DNA of 64,000 nucleotides from Blastocatellia bacterium UBA7656 (GTDB lineage: Bacteria > Acidobacteriota > Blastocatellia > UBA7656): contig DLHY01000147.1 of NCBI GenBank assembly GCA_002483445.1, forward strand, positions 1,948 through 65,947, written 5' to 3'. Under the pieces are notes generated by a model that was not told the origin of the DNA, ran no database searches, and saw only the letters and a program-made list of their open reading frames with translations. The translations under genes were made by a program, and so were the position numbers. Within the stretch, counting starts at the first letter, position 1; each line of letters starts with the position of its first letter. Positions 46,399 to 55,527 of the stretch are shown in pieces.

Positions 46399-46527
46399 TT
46401 TTTCGGAGGAGTCTTCCGGGTCGTCAGAGACGACGCCCTGACGTGATGAAAAACAATCGAGGGTTCGGACTCTCAAGACTCTCCAGACTCCCAAGACTCT
46501 ATAGACTTTTACTGAGGAGGCTACCTG

Positions 46528-47154
46528 ATGAGTGATGAAAAGAAACCCGATAAACAAGGGCTGTCGCGGCGCGGATTCCTCAAAGCCAGCGGCATCTCCT
46601 TGTCTGTCCCGCTCGTCCTGAATTATCGAATGGTCAAAGCAGCCGGGGCGGAAGTCAAAGTCCTCGGCCCCGGCAAAGCTCCCATTCAGCTTACGATCAA
46701 CAGCAAACCCTTCACGGCGGAAGTCGAGCCGCGAGTCACCCTGCTCGAAGCTCTCAGAAACGATCTCGACCTGACGGGAGCCAAACGTGTGTGCGACCGC
46801 GCCACCTGCGGAGCCTGCACGGTAATCATGGACGGCAAGCCCGTTTATTCCTGCTCGGTGCTGGCCATCGAAGCTCAGGGCAAAAAGATCACAACGGTCG
46901 AAGGCTTGATGCAGGGCGAGCGACTCCATCCCGTCCAGCAGGCTTTCGTAGATAACGACGCGCAGCAATGCGGCTACTGCACACCCGGATTCGTGGTCGC
47001 CTGCAAAGCGTTTCTGGACAAGAACCCCAACCCGACGCCTGAAGAGGTGAAAAGAGGTCTGGGCGGCAATCTCTGCCGATGCGGAACCTACGTCGGCGTG
47101 CGAGCCGCCGTGTTGCAGGCTTCGCGAGGGAGAAAAGGAGGGCAACGTGGCTGA
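46528..47154 (+). CDS. Tat-exported [2Fe-2S] subunit of a xanthine-dehydrogenase-family enzyme
   Basis: 208 aa; GAGGAGGCTACCTG lies before the ATG. Tat signal LSRRGFLKASGISLSVP (about 12-28). Plant-type cluster with KRVCDRATCGACTVIMDG and a further Cys in YSCSV; the second [2Fe-2S] in QQCGYCTPG and NLCRCGTYVG, as in CoxS, PaoA and XdhC-type subunits. It passes electrons from the molybdenum subunit. Overlaps the large-subunit gene by eight bases. It probably exports its partner by hitchhiking, since the large subunit has no signal. Confidence 0.92.
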   Translation: MSDEKKPDKQGLSRRGFLKASGISLSVPLVLNYRMVKAAGAEVKVLGPGKAPIQLTINSKPFTAEVEPRVTLLEALRNDLDLTGAKRVCDRATCGACTVIMDGKPVYSCSVLAIEAQGKKITTVEGLMQGERLHPVQQAFVDNDAQQCGYCTPGFVVACKAFLDKNPNPTPEEVKRGLGGNLCRCGTYVGVRAAVLQASRGRKGGQRG

Positions 47155-49294
47155 ATACAAATGGCCTGATGCAGACAAGAGGACGCTCATAGGCAAACGC
47201 ATCTCTCGCACAGACGGCCCACACAAAGTTTCGGGTCACGCGAGATATAACTCCGACCTCAATCGTCCGGGGATGCTTCACGGCAGACTGCTTTGCTCCC
47301 CTCACGCTCACGCGAAGATCACAAGCATTGACACCAGCGCCGCTGAAGCTATGCCCGGAGTCAAAGCCGTTTACATCATTCCCGACCCCGATAGAGAGAT
47401 CAAATGGGCAGGCGAAGAAATAGTCGCCGTCGCCGCAGTCGATGAGCCGACAGCCCGCGACGCGATCCGCGCAATCAAGGTCGTCTACGAAGTGCTGCCG
47501 CACTCGGTCCTAGACACCGATCCTAAAGCGGTGGGCAGTCTGGCGCGTCCGGCTCAGGCGCAGAAGGTCGGCGACCCCGATAAAGGTTTCGCCGAAGCCG
47601 AAGTCACTGCCGAAGGACTCTACGGAATGCCGGTCATCACGCACTGCTGTCTGGAGCCTCACGGGTCAGTGATAGAGTGGGAGGACGATAAGAACCTGCT
47701 CGTTCATCTTTCGACTCAGGCCGTAAGTTCTATCGCAGCGGCGATGGCCCCTGTGCTGGAAATCCCCGCAGCCAATATCCGCGTCAAACAGGATCACATC
47801 GGCGGCGGGTTCGGCAGCAAGTTCGGCCCTGACCGCTGGGATTTCGCGGCGGCGCAGCTATCGAAGAAAGCGGGCGGCAAGCCCGTCAAGATTTTCCTCG
47901 ATCGCGATTCTGAACTGATGGTCGCGGGAGCGCGCCCGTCGGCTTATGCAAAAGTTAAAGTCGGGGCGAAGAAAGACGGAACCATAACAGCGTGGCAATC
48001 GGAATCGTGGGCAAGCGGGGGACAAGGCGGGGGCGGATCGCCGCCGATGCCATATATCTTCAACATCCCGAATCAGAGCAAGCAGCACACGGCGATTCAA
48101 ACCAACATCGGCCCTCAAAGAGCGTGGCGCGCGCCTAATCACCCGCAGGCATGTCTGATCACGATGTCGGCGCTCGAAGACCTCGCGGCTGCCATCGGAA
48201 TGGACCCTCTGGAGTTCTTCCTCAAGAACATCGAACTGACAGGGCCGCGCGCCGAAATTTATCGAGAAGAATTTCAAATCGCCGCCGACCTGATCGGATG
48301 GAAAAAGAACTGGCATCAGCGCGGCGACAAGACCGCAGGCCCTATCAAACGAGGGCTTGGCCTTTCGCTTCACACCTGGGGCGGCGGAGGTCATCCGTCG
48401 GATTGCGATATCACGATTCAACCCGATGGGTCGGTTGAATTGAAGATGGGCACGCAGGACCTCGGCACAGGCACGCGCACGACGGTTGAAATAGTCGCAG
48501 CCGATACATTCGGACTTCCCATGGGCGTAGTCAAAGTGCTGATAGGCGATAATCGCTTCCCGACTTCAGGCGGTTCGGGCGGAAGCACGACCATCGCCGG
48601 AGTGAGTGGCGCGACTCGACGCGCCGCGCTCGACGCTTTGGATCAGATATTCGCCAAAGCCGCGCCCGCGCTCGGCGCAAAGCCTGAAGACCTCGAAGCC
48701 GTCGCAGGAACCATTCTCGTGAAGAGCAATCCCGCGAAGCGGCTGACCTGGAAACAGGCTTGCTCGAAGATCGGCCAGGTGCCGATAACCGTCAGAGGCA
48801 AGAACCCCGGCCCCGGCAAACTGGGCGACAGCGGAGTGGGCGGAGTTCAGATGGCCGACGTTTCCGTAGACATCGAAACGGGCGTGGTTCGAGTCAACAA
48901 AATCGTGGCCGTGCAGGATTGCGGTCTCGTCATCGATATAAAGACCGCTGAAAGTCAGGTCTACGGCGCTCTGATTATGGGCGTTTGCTCCGCGCTCTAT
49001 GAAGAAAAGATCATGGACGCGAAGACCGGAAAAATGCTCAACCCGAACATGGAGTTTTACAAGCTTGCGGGCATAGGCGACATCGGCGATTTAGTCGTCC
49101 ACATGATGACCGGCAAGGGCTACGACGAGCGCGGAGTCATAGGGCTTGGCGAACCGCCTGCCGTATCGCCTTATGCAGCCCTGTCGAATGCTGTCGCCAA
49201 TGCAATTGGCGTGAGAGTGCCAACTCTGCCGCTCACGCCTGACCGCGTGCTTGCGGCTCTTGCAAAGAAGGGAGGAAGCAATGCGAGGATTTGA
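47147..49294 (+). CDS. Molybdopterin-binding large subunit (aldehyde/xanthine dehydrogenase family)
   Basis: 715 aa. The N-terminal a/b hammerhead part begins RTDGPHKVSGHARYNSDL; molybdopterin contacts include GGGFGSKFGPDRWDF and GPQRAWRAPNHPQA; the catalytic Glu is probably in VIGLGEPPAVSPYAALSNAVA. Length is shorter than CoxL (about 800) and close to PaoC-type subunits. It hydroxylates or oxidises an aldehyde or aromatic heterocycle; the substrate is unknown. Second gene of the operon, overlapping its neighbours (14 bases with the FAD subunit gene). Confidence 0.9.
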   Translation: MAEYKWPDADKRTLIGKRISRTDGPHKVSGHARYNSDLNRPGMLHGRLLCSPHAHAKITSIDTSAAEAMPGVKAVYIIPDPDREIKWAGEEIVAVAAVDEPTARDAIRAIKVVYEVLPHSVLDTDPKAVGSLARPAQAQKVGDPDKGFAEAEVTAEGLYGMPVITHCCLEPHGSVIEWEDDKNLLVHLSTQAVSSIAAAMAPVLEIPAANIRVKQDHIGGGFGSKFGPDRWDFAAAQLSKKAGGKPVKIFLDRDSELMVAGARPSAYAKVKVGAKKDGTITAWQSESWASGGQGGGGSPPMPYIFNIPNQSKQHTAIQTNIGPQRAWRAPNHPQACLITMSALEDLAAAIGMDPLEFFLKNIELTGPRAEIYREEFQIAADLIGWKKNWHQRGDKTAGPIKRGLGLSLHTWGGGGHPSDCDITIQPDGSVELKMGTQDLGTGTRTTVEIVAADTFGLPMGVVKVLIGDNRFPTSGGSGGSTTIAGVSGATRRAALDALDQIFAKAAPALGAKPEDLEAVAGTILVKSNPAKRLTWKQACSKIGQVPITVRGKNPGPGKLGDSGVGGVQMADVSVDIETGVVRVNKIVAVQDCGLVIDIKTAESQVYGALIMGVCSALYEEKIMDAKTGKMLNPNMEFYKLAGIGDIGDLVVHMMTGKGYDERGVIGLGEPPAVSPYAALSNAVANAIGVRVPTLPLTPDRVLAALAKKGGSNARI

Positions 49295-50273
49295 ATATGC
49301 CAGCCCCACGACGAAAGAACAGGCCGTGAGTCTACTGGGATCGTCCGATGATGATGCGATGGCGCTTGCGGGCGGGACTGACCTGCTTTCTCTCATGAAA
49401 GATGATATCGTCGCTCCCCGTCGCCTGGTCAACCTCAAGGACGTAGCAGAACTTCGCGGCATCCGTCTTCTGCCTGACGGGAGCCTGCGCATAGGCGCGC
49501 TCGTCACCGTGCAGGAGTTACTCGACAACGCGATAGTCAAACGCGGTTATGCTTCGCTCATTCACGCAGCCGATGGAATAACCAGCCCGCAGATTCGCGC
49601 TATGGGAACCGTAGGCGGCGATCTGTGCCAGCGACCCCGTTGCTGGTACTATCGCGCGGGCTTCGGCCTGCTCGCAAAAGACAAAGATGGAGCCGCGCTT
49701 GTGCCTGAAGGCGATAATCGTTATCACGCGATACTAGGCAACACGGGGCCAGCCTACTTCGTCAATCCTTCGAGCCTCGCGCCTGCGCTCATAGCTTTGG
49801 GAGCGAAGCTTCACATATTCGGATCGGGCGGACAGGTGGAGATGAATCTTGAAAACTTCTTCGCCGCTCCGACTTCAGCAAACGAGAAGGAGTATCGCCT
49901 CAAGCCGAATGAAATCGTCACCGAGATAATCGTCCCGTCTGCCGGAGGCTGGAAGAACGCTACTTATGAAGTGCGTCAGAAAGAATCTCTCGACTGGCCG
50001 CTTGCAGCCGCGTCAGTCGCATTGAAGATGAGCGGCAAGACAATTGAATCGGCGCGAGTCGTTTTAGGTCATGTCGCGCCCGTCCCTTGGAGATCAGGCG
50101 AAGCGCAGGCGTATCTCGCGGGCAAAACCATAAGCGAGCAGGTGGCCGAGACAGCCGGAACGCTGGCCGTCGCTCGTGCCAGCGCGATGAGCCACAACGG
50201 GTACAAGATTCAACTGGCGCGAGTCGCGGTCAAGCGCGCGATTATGAAGGCCGCACAAGGAGGTCAAAGATGA
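49281..50273 (+). CDS. FAD-binding medium subunit of the molybdoenzyme
   Basis: 330 aa from the ATG at 49281 (GGGAGGAAGCA before it), overlapping the large-subunit gene. FAD-binding motifs AMALAGGTDLLSLMKDD and MGTVGGDLCQRPRCWYYR. The CWYYR segment recalls PaoB and HbaD/HcrB, which carry an extra [4Fe-4S] cluster, but the further ligating Cys residues are not found here, so that cluster is probably absent. C-terminal CODH-type domain from about 205 (YEVRQKESLDWPLAAASVAL). Third gene of the operon. Confidence 0.9.
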   Translation: MRGFEYASPTTKEQAVSLLGSSDDDAMALAGGTDLLSLMKDDIVAPRRLVNLKDVAELRGIRLLPDGSLRIGALVTVQELLDNAIVKRGYASLIHAADGITSPQIRAMGTVGGDLCQRPRCWYYRAGFGLLAKDKDGAALVPEGDNRYHAILGNTGPAYFVNPSSLAPALIALGAKLHIFGSGGQVEMNLENFFAAPTSANEKEYRLKPNEIVTEIIVPSAGGWKNATYEVRQKESLDWPLAAASVALKMSGKTIESARVVLGHVAPVPWRSGEAQAYLAGKTISEQVAETAGTLAVARASAMSHNGYKIQLARVAVKRAIMKAAQGGQR

Positions 50274-50500
50274 TCACGGAAGCCGAACGTTTCAATGTCA
50301 ATCATCCAGACCTGTGTCCGCACCTGAGATGGAAAGGTCAGTTCATTCAGGTCGAGTGGGACCCGACTGTTCCGGCGTGCAACGATGGAGCTTTCTGGTG
50401 CCTTTACTCACAAACCTGCATAGGGCCGGACGGCGGGCTTGCCGAGCCGGGCGAATGCACATCGACGGGGCGCGCCTGCTACGGCACGGGAAAAGTCTAG
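50270..50500 (+). CDS. Small Cys-rich protein ending the molybdoenzyme operon
   Basis: 76 aa. ATGA overlap with the FAD-subunit gene, and AAGGAGGTCAAAG upstream. Five Cys residues: C16 (HPDLCPHL) and C37, C44, C50, C63, C70-type spacing in PACNDGAFWCLYSQTCIGP and GECTSTGRACYG. The start is firm because of the overlap and site. It could bind a metal or act in assembly or electron transfer for the enzyme; no family recognised and no signal peptide. Confidence 0.72.
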   Translation: MITEAERFNVNHPDLCPHLRWKGQFIQVEWDPTVPACNDGAFWCLYSQTCIGPDGGLAEPGECTSTGRACYGTGKV

Positions 50501-50501
50501 C

Positions 50502-50570
50502 GAGTGCGGAGTGCGGAGTGCGGAATATGGAGTTTCCATTCCGCATTCCGCACTCGTCATTCCGCATTCG
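50502..50570. repeat. Inverted heptamer array (GAGTGCG)
   Basis: GAGTGCG units at 50502-50528 and the inverse CATTCCG/CACTCG units at 50536-50570, directly after the stop at 50500; may serve as terminator. A degenerate 10-mer array (GACTCTC) follows to 50602. Confidence 0.7.
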
Positions 50571-50627
50571 AAAGACTCTCTGGACTCTCAAGACTTGTTA
50601 AGCGAGAATCAGTTTGGAGGCAAAGTG

Positions 50628-51296
50628 ATGAAGAAGATTTTGTTGATGTCGGCATTATTGACGCTGGCGCTTGCGTCAACCGCGAGCGCGCAGCAGATTT
50701 CGGGCGACTACATTGAAACCCGCAGCGCGGATGTCTACACGGGGCCGTGCTTCGCTAACGGCGAAGTCAACCTTGTTGGCGATCAGGCAATTCTTGCGTG
50801 GCGCGTAAACAAGGGCGAGTGGAACGGCGTCGCGCTCGATGGACTGAGCGTCGTTGGAGTGGTCAAGGCCGGGGCGACTCTCGGCGATCAATACAACGAT
50901 CCGTATCCGGCGAAGTCGGTGATGATCGTAGACGCGCGGGCGACTTCCGAGCAGCAGAAGGCGCTTCTGGGATTTGCGCGTGAGATGGGCGGAAGGCTCT
51001 TTGAAAACATCATCCGCGTGGAAGTCGCGCCTATAATTATGGAAATAAGCCATGCAGGCGGACACTACAGCAACGCGCGAGTGCGCGCGGGCGAGTTTGC
51101 AGGCATAGAGACTCGCGCCATCACGCCTAAGGATCATCTCTGCGGAAACGAAGAGACATTCTATCCGCCGCTCGCCTCGACTTCCCATGCGATGCCAGCG
51201 GTTGCCGAAACTGACGAGTTTCAGGGAAAAGGACTCGGCGTCGTGTGGACGATTCACGGCAAGCGCAGCGCGTTCGTCGGGAGCTTCAGCCGGTAG
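50628..51296 (+). CDS. Secreted DUF1326-like protein
   Basis: 222 aa; TTTGGAGGCAAAGTG before the ATG. Signal peptide about 1-21. The mature part begins ISGDYIETRSADVYTGPC and continues with QAILAWRVNKGEWNGVALDGL, TLGDQYNDPYPAKSVMIVDARATSEQQKALL (in parts), which fits DUF1326. Function of the family is unknown. It sits after the molybdoenzyme operon, with a hairpin between, and has its own strong terminator. Confidence 0.78.
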   Translation: MKKILLMSALLTLALASTASAQQISGDYIETRSADVYTGPCFANGEVNLVGDQAILAWRVNKGEWNGVALDGLSVVGVVKAGATLGDQYNDPYPAKSVMIVDARATSEQQKALLGFAREMGGRLFENIIRVEVAPIIMEISHAGGHYSNARVRAGEFAGIETRAITPKDHLCGNEETFYPPLASTSHAMPAVAETDEFQGKGLGVVWTIHGKRSAFVGSFSR

Positions 51297-51321
51297 CAAA
51301 CTGCACAGCTACCATCCGCTT

Positions 51322-51372
51322 AGACAAAGGCACAACGGCCACCACTCGCGGGCGGCTTTTGTGCCTTTGTCT
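51322..51372 (+). terminator. Terminator-like hairpin, 14-bp stem
   Basis: AGACAAAGGCACAA (51322-51335) pairs perfectly with TTGTGCCTTTGTCT (51359-51372), 25 bases after the DUF1326 stop. Confidence 0.75.
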
Positions 51373-51381
51373 TGAAGCAGC

Positions 51382-51438
51382 GTGGCGCAAACTGTCAGGT
51401 TGCGACCTGAAGCCTCGCAAGCCGTCAACTTGCGCCAC
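51382..51438. repeat. Pair of dispersed palindromes in head-to-head array
   Basis: GTGGCGCAAACTGTCAGG... (51382-51407) and ...CGTCAACTTGCGCCAC (51414-51438), each palindromic and the two mutually inverted, so a larger cruciform (GTGGCGCAA with TTGCGCCAC) is possible. Confidence 0.6.
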
Positions 51439-51473
51439 ATCAGACCGCTCTTGATTTCAACGAGGATTATCTG

Positions 51474-52133
51474 ATGCGAAAAGCAGTTTTATTCTTTTTG
51501 CTCCTTTCACTCATAATTCCATTTTCAGCTTCAGCCGCCGCCGCAAAACTCGAATCCATAGGCCCGTTTGCCGATACAGCCGCGTCTGAATCCGTGCGGG
51601 GCGCGATGGAAGACAAAGGCTATCGGGTTTTGATGGAAGACGGCTCGGTTATTTGCGAGTTGTGGTTGAGAAAGAGTCTTCCCACATCAGCCAAAAAAGA
51701 TGTCAGCGGAGCTATCTACACACAAATTCCCGATTCAGCATTGATCGGCGTGATTTCGTTTCCGAAGGGCGGAGGCGACTTTCGCGGTCAGGCCGTAAAA
51801 GCCGGAGCATACACGCTTCGATACAGTCTGCATCCGATAGACGGCAATCATCTGGGCATTTCTCCTGTGCGCGATTTTCTCGTCATGGTTCCTGTCGCCG
51901 ATGATAAAGATGTTGACGCTCAATACAAGTTCGAAGACCTGATGAAATTGAGTGCGAAGGCAGGCGGGACGACTCATGCCGCGCCGCTGAGTCTGGTGAC
52001 GTATGAGGGCAAGGCCGAGCCTGCGATCTCAGAAAATGAATACGAACATGTCACTTTTTCGGCAAAGATGAAAACCTCATCAGGCGGAGAGATGCCAATA
52101 TCATTCATCGTCAAGGGCAAGGCTGAACAATAA
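51474..52133 (+). CDS. Secreted hypothetical protein
   Basis: 219 aa. Signal peptide about 1-22 (MRKAVLFFLLLSLIIPFS). The mature part is beta-rich: VICELWLRKSLPT, LIGVISFPKGGGDFRGQAV, GAYTLRYSLHPIDGNHLG and FLVMVPVADDKDV. It resembles exported proteins in acidobacteria that pair a short beta domain with a DUF2911-like G-x-Y-x-L motif; the assignment is tentative. Monocistronic, between a terminator and a short spacer. Confidence 0.68.
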   Translation: MRKAVLFFLLLSLIIPFSASAAAAKLESIGPFADTAASESVRGAMEDKGYRVLMEDGSVICELWLRKSLPTSAKKDVSGAIYTQIPDSALIGVISFPKGGGDFRGQAVKAGAYTLRYSLHPIDGNHLGISPVRDFLVMVPVADDKDVDAQYKFEDLMKLSAKAGGTTHAAPLSLVTYEGKAEPAISENEYEHVTFSAKMKTSSGGEMPISFIVKGKAEQ

Positions 52134-52278
52134 TGAGAGTATGTACAGTCAGAAGTTGCGCAGTTGAACCTGAGACCGGCAAATAACGCGAGACCCGGAA
52201 CCAGTCCTGAGAAGAAGATATGCTGCCGCGATCAATTTCGCCTCTCCTTTTCGCCTGTATGATTGAAAGGAGGAGATC

Positions 52279-53925
52279 ATGAAAAGCAGACGATTCGTAA
52301 TTACCCTTTTATTGCTCGCGCTGGCTTCTTCGGCAAGCGCGCAGCACACAGGGCATTCATCCCCGGCGACGAAGTCGGGCGCGATCATGCCGGGATTCGG
52401 AGAGCATTATCATCCTGTCACGACCAGCAGCGCCGCAGCGCAGAAACTCTTCAATCAGGGAATGGCTTTGCTTTACGGCTTCAACCACGACGAAGCATAT
52501 CGATCTTTCAAACGCGCTTCGGAGACTGACCCGCAGATGGCGATGGCTTTCTGGGGAATGGCCCTTGTGCTTGGAGCCAACATCAATCTTCCTTCCATCC
52601 CTGACCGCGAAAAAGCAGCTTATGAACATATTCAAAAGGCGATGTCGCTTGCATCCGGCGCGAGCCAGCATGAGCGCGATTACATCCAGGCGCTGGCGAA
52701 AAGATATTCGAATGACAAGAACGCCGATTTGAACAAACTGGCGGTTGATTATAAAAACGCGATGGGCCAGCTTGCGCGAAAGTATCCCGACGATATGGAC
52801 GCGGCGACTCTTTACGCCGAAAGCATGATGAACCTGCGCCCGTGGCGATTGTGGACGAAAGACGGCAAGCCCGCCGAGGGTACTGAAGAAATACTCGCCG
52901 TTCTGGAATCAGTCCTCAAACACGACCCCTATCATATCGGCGCGAACCATTACTACATCCATGCAGTCGAAGCCTCGCCTAATCCTGAGCGCGCATTGCC
53001 AAGCGCATCGAGACTCGAAAAGCTCGCGCCTGCATCGGGCCATCTGGTTCACATGCCCGCGCACATCTACATCCAGACCGGCGATTTCGACCGATCGGCG
53101 AAGAGCAACACCGAGGCCGCCCTCGCAGACGAGGCATATATCCGAAAGACCGGCGCTAAGGGCATTTATCCGGCGATGTACTATTCGCATAATCTTCATT
53201 TCCTGCTCGAATCGCACAACAGAGCGGGCAGATTTCTTGACGCCCGCCGAGCAGCCGCGCGGCTCGAAGCGAACGTCAAACGGCACATCGGCGAGATGGA
53301 GATGCTCGAAGCGTTTCTTCCTTCATCAGTTTTCGTGCTGGCTTATTTCAACAAGTGGGATGACCTGCTTCGAATGCCTGCGCCTGCTGCTCGCTTTATG
53401 ACGACGAAAGCATTCTGGCATTACGGGCGAGGTCTTGCCTTCGCAGCTAAGGGCAAACTCGACGATGCAGACAAAGAGCGGCGCGCGCTTATCGAATTGA
53501 AAAATAAAATTCCTGAAGACGTGGCCTGGGGAGTCAACAACTCTGCGCGCGGAGTCTTGAATCTCGCGGTGATCGTACTCGACGCGAGAATGGCTCAGTC
53601 CAGGCGCGATTTCGCTGCTGCGGTTGATGGGTGGAAGAGAGCGGTCGAGGAGGAAGACGCGCTCGGCTACGATGAGCCGCCCGCGTGGTATTACCCTGTG
53701 AGACAATCTCTCGGCGCGGCGCTCCTTCAGGCGGGCAAAGCCGAAGAAGCCGAAAAAGTTTTTCGCGCAGCCCTGGAGCGCGCCCCGCGAAATGGACGCC
53801 TGCTCTTTGGATTGATGGAGAGCCTCAAAGCGCAGGGCAGAGGCGAGGCGGCATCGCTCGTTCAAAAGCAATTCGAACAAGCGTGGAAGAATGCAGACAC
53901 GAAGTTGAAGATCGAAGACCTGTGA
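52279..53925 (+). CDS. Secreted TPR-repeat protein
   Basis: 548 aa; GAAAGGAGGAGATC before the ATG. Signal peptide about 1-22, then a His-rich stretch (HTGHSSPATK). Helical repeats of TPR type run through the protein: AQKLFNQGMALLYGFNHDEAYRSF, MAMAFWGMALVLG, HIYIQTGDFDRSAKSNTEA, ALLQAGKAEEAEKVFRAALE. Probably a periplasmic scaffold. It is followed after nine bases by a di-haem cytochrome gene, so a two-gene operon is likely; such TPR/cytochrome pairs are common in acidobacteria by my recollection. Confidence 0.82.
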   Translation: MKSRRFVITLLLLALASSASAQHTGHSSPATKSGAIMPGFGEHYHPVTTSSAAAQKLFNQGMALLYGFNHDEAYRSFKRASETDPQMAMAFWGMALVLGANINLPSIPDREKAAYEHIQKAMSLASGASQHERDYIQALAKRYSNDKNADLNKLAVDYKNAMGQLARKYPDDMDAATLYAESMMNLRPWRLWTKDGKPAEGTEEILAVLESVLKHDPYHIGANHYYIHAVEASPNPERALPSASRLEKLAPASGHLVHMPAHIYIQTGDFDRSAKSNTEAALADEAYIRKTGAKGIYPAMYYSHNLHFLLESHNRAGRFLDARRAAARLEANVKRHIGEMEMLEAFLPSSVFVLAYFNKWDDLLRMPAPAARFMTTKAFWHYGRGLAFAAKGKLDDADKERRALIELKNKIPEDVAWGVNNSARGVLNLAVIVLDARMAQSRRDFAAAVDGWKRAVEEEDALGYDEPPAWYYPVRQSLGAALLQAGKAEEAEKVFRAALERAPRNGRLLFGLMESLKAQGRGEAASLVQKQFEQAWKNADTKLKIEDL

Positions 53926-53934
53926 GGATGCGCT

Positions 53935-55068
53935 ATGGCAAAATCGCTCAAGTCACTGATCGTCGCAGCATTCGCGCTTGCGGTTTCATTGACGGTTCAT
54001 GCGGACAGCGCGAATCTTGCGGAAGCTTTTCGCGTCAATCTGCCGGTCGGCATACCTTCGGAGTTGTGGTCATATTTCGTACCGAAAGACAATCCGCTTA
54101 CCAGCGCGAAGGTCGAGCTTGGCAGGCAGTTGTTTTTCGACAAGAGGCTTTCTGCGGACGGCTCGATCAGTTGCGCGTCGTGTCACGATCCGCAAAAAGC
54201 TTTCGCGGACGGAAGGAAAGTCTCTGAAGGCGTGGGCGGAAGAACAGGGGAGAGGAATTCGCCTTCGATACTAAACGCGATGTTCAACTCCGGCCAGTTC
54301 TGGGACGGGCGCGCGGAGACGCTCGAAGATCAGGCGATTCTTCCTCTCATCAACCCCGCAGAGATGGGCGATCAAACACACAGCCAGGTCATCGAGCGAC
54401 TGGAAAAAATTCCTGAGTATACGACGGCCTTTCGCGAAGCCTTCGGCTCGCGGGTGACGATTGAATCGATAGGCAAAGCCATCGCCGCATTCGAGCGCAC
54501 GCTGGTTTCGGCCAACTCGCCTTTTGATCGCTACATGGCGGGCGACCGCTCGGCGATGAGCGAAGCGGCGATCAGGGGATCGATTGTTTTCCGCACCAGA
54601 GGCCGCTGCACCCAGTGTCACTCGATCAATCAGGCGTATCCGTTTTTTTCGGATCAGATTTATCGCAACACAGGCGTAGCCGCAGGCCACAGCGAATTCA
54701 ACAACCTCACCGCGAAGGCTATGAGCCTGGGCAAAGCAGACGCTTCTTCGCCAAAGTTTGCGGAGCTATCCAGACTCGATGGAGCATCGGAGTTAGGAAG
54801 ATTTCTCGTCACAGGCAACGCGCTCGATCTTGGGGCCTTTCGCACGCCGTCGCTTCGCAATGTAGAATTGACCGCGCCTTATTTTCACAATGGGAGCGCG
54901 GCGACGCTCGCGGATGTCGTGAAGTTTTACGTGCAGGGCGGGAATGACAATCCGATGCGGGCGTGGGAACTGATGGCGGTCGATCTCACGGACGAAGAGC
55001 AAAGCGATCTCGTGGAGTTCTTGAAATCGCTGACGAGCGACGACGCGCGGCGCAACGATTCGCGGTGA
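53935..55068 (+). CDS. Di-haem cytochrome c peroxidase/MauG-type protein
   Basis: 377 aa. Signal peptide about 1-23. Two haem c sites: C80-A-S-C83-H84 (SCASCHDPQKAFADG) and C225-T-Q-C228-H229 (GRCTQCHSINQ). ELGRQLFFDKRLS, NSPSILNAMFN and GAFRTPSLRNVELTAPYFHNG are typical of the MauG/CCP family. It reduces peroxide or oxidises a protein partner in the periplasm. Codons 353-371 are copied at 55877-55933 with only third-position changes, beyond the xisH-xisI pair. Confidence 0.92.
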   Translation: MAKSLKSLIVAAFALAVSLTVHADSANLAEAFRVNLPVGIPSELWSYFVPKDNPLTSAKVELGRQLFFDKRLSADGSISCASCHDPQKAFADGRKVSEGVGGRTGERNSPSILNAMFNSGQFWDGRAETLEDQAILPLINPAEMGDQTHSQVIERLEKIPEYTTAFREAFGSRVTIESIGKAIAAFERTLVSANSPFDRYMAGDRSAMSEAAIRGSIVFRTRGRCTQCHSINQAYPFFSDQIYRNTGVAAGHSEFNNLTAKAMSLGKADASSPKFAELSRLDGASELGRFLVTGNALDLGAFRTPSLRNVELTAPYFHNGSAATLADVVKFYVQGGNDNPMRAWELMAVDLTDEEQSDLVEFLKSLTSDDARRNDSR

Positions 55069-55075
55069 GAGTTGA

Positions 55076-55104
55076 TTGATCTGTAATCGCGCAAAACTTA
55101 TAAT
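55076..55104 (+). promoter_or_regulatory. Promoter of xisH, probably leaderless
   Basis: TTGATC (55076-55081), 17-base spacer, perfect TATAAT (55099-55104). The ATG of xisH begins at 55111, where transcription should start, and no ribosome site is visible, so the mRNA is probably leaderless. Confidence 0.65.
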
Positions 55105-55110
55105 CACGCC

Positions 55111-55527
55111 ATGCCTGCAAAGGATGTCATTCACGACGCAGTTAAAAACGCGCTCATCAAGGACGGGTGGACAGTTACCCATGATCCTTACTCAATCAAA
55201 TACAAGAAGGTAAGTCTTTTAATTGACCTTGCGGCGGAACGAGCTTTTGCGGCGGAACGAAACGGCGTCAAGATCGCGGTTGAAGTCAAAAGCTTTCTAA
55301 ACCCATCCTTGCTCAATGATTTGAAAACAGCCATTGGGCAATATGAAATTTATCTGAGCTATTTGGAAATCATCGAGCCTGATCGAAAGCTTTATATCGC
55401 TATCGACCAGGAAACTTACGAGGCTTTAACGTCGGTAGAAGGCTTGGAAGTTGTTTTTCAAAAGCATACAATCCCTTTCATCGTGGTGAAGATCGAAACA
55501 GAGGAGATCGCGCAATGGATAAACTAG
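55111..55527 (+). CDS. xisH: XisH-family protein
   Basis: 138 aa, normal for the family. MPAKDVIHDAVKNALIKDGW at the start; then LLIDLAAERAFAAERNGVKIAVEVKSFLNPS, which resembles the D-x(n)-E-x-K core of endonuclease-like folds (D in IDLAAER, E and K in AVEVKSF). XisH was named as a factor controlling excision of the fdxN element in Anabaena; its biochemical action is unknown. The gene overlaps xisI by 13 bases. No ribosome site; see the leaderless promoter. XisHI pairs are scattered in cyanobacteria and others, consistent with mobility. Confidence 0.9.
   Translation: MPAKDVIHDAVKNALIKDGWTVTHDPYSIKYKKVSLLIDLAAERAFAAERNGVKIAVEVKSFLNPSLLNDLKTAIGQYEIYLSYLEIIEPDRKLYIAIDQETYEALTSVEGLEVVFQKHTIPFIVVKIETEEIAQWIN

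Noticed and set aside
46048..47226. Minus-strand frame of 392 codons
   Set aside because: Antisense across two real genes and a spacer; composition is that of a shadow.
49281..50273. Extra [4Fe-4S] cluster in the FAD subunit, as in PaoB
   Set aside because: The CWYYR segment is present but the further Cys ligands expected for the cluster are missing.
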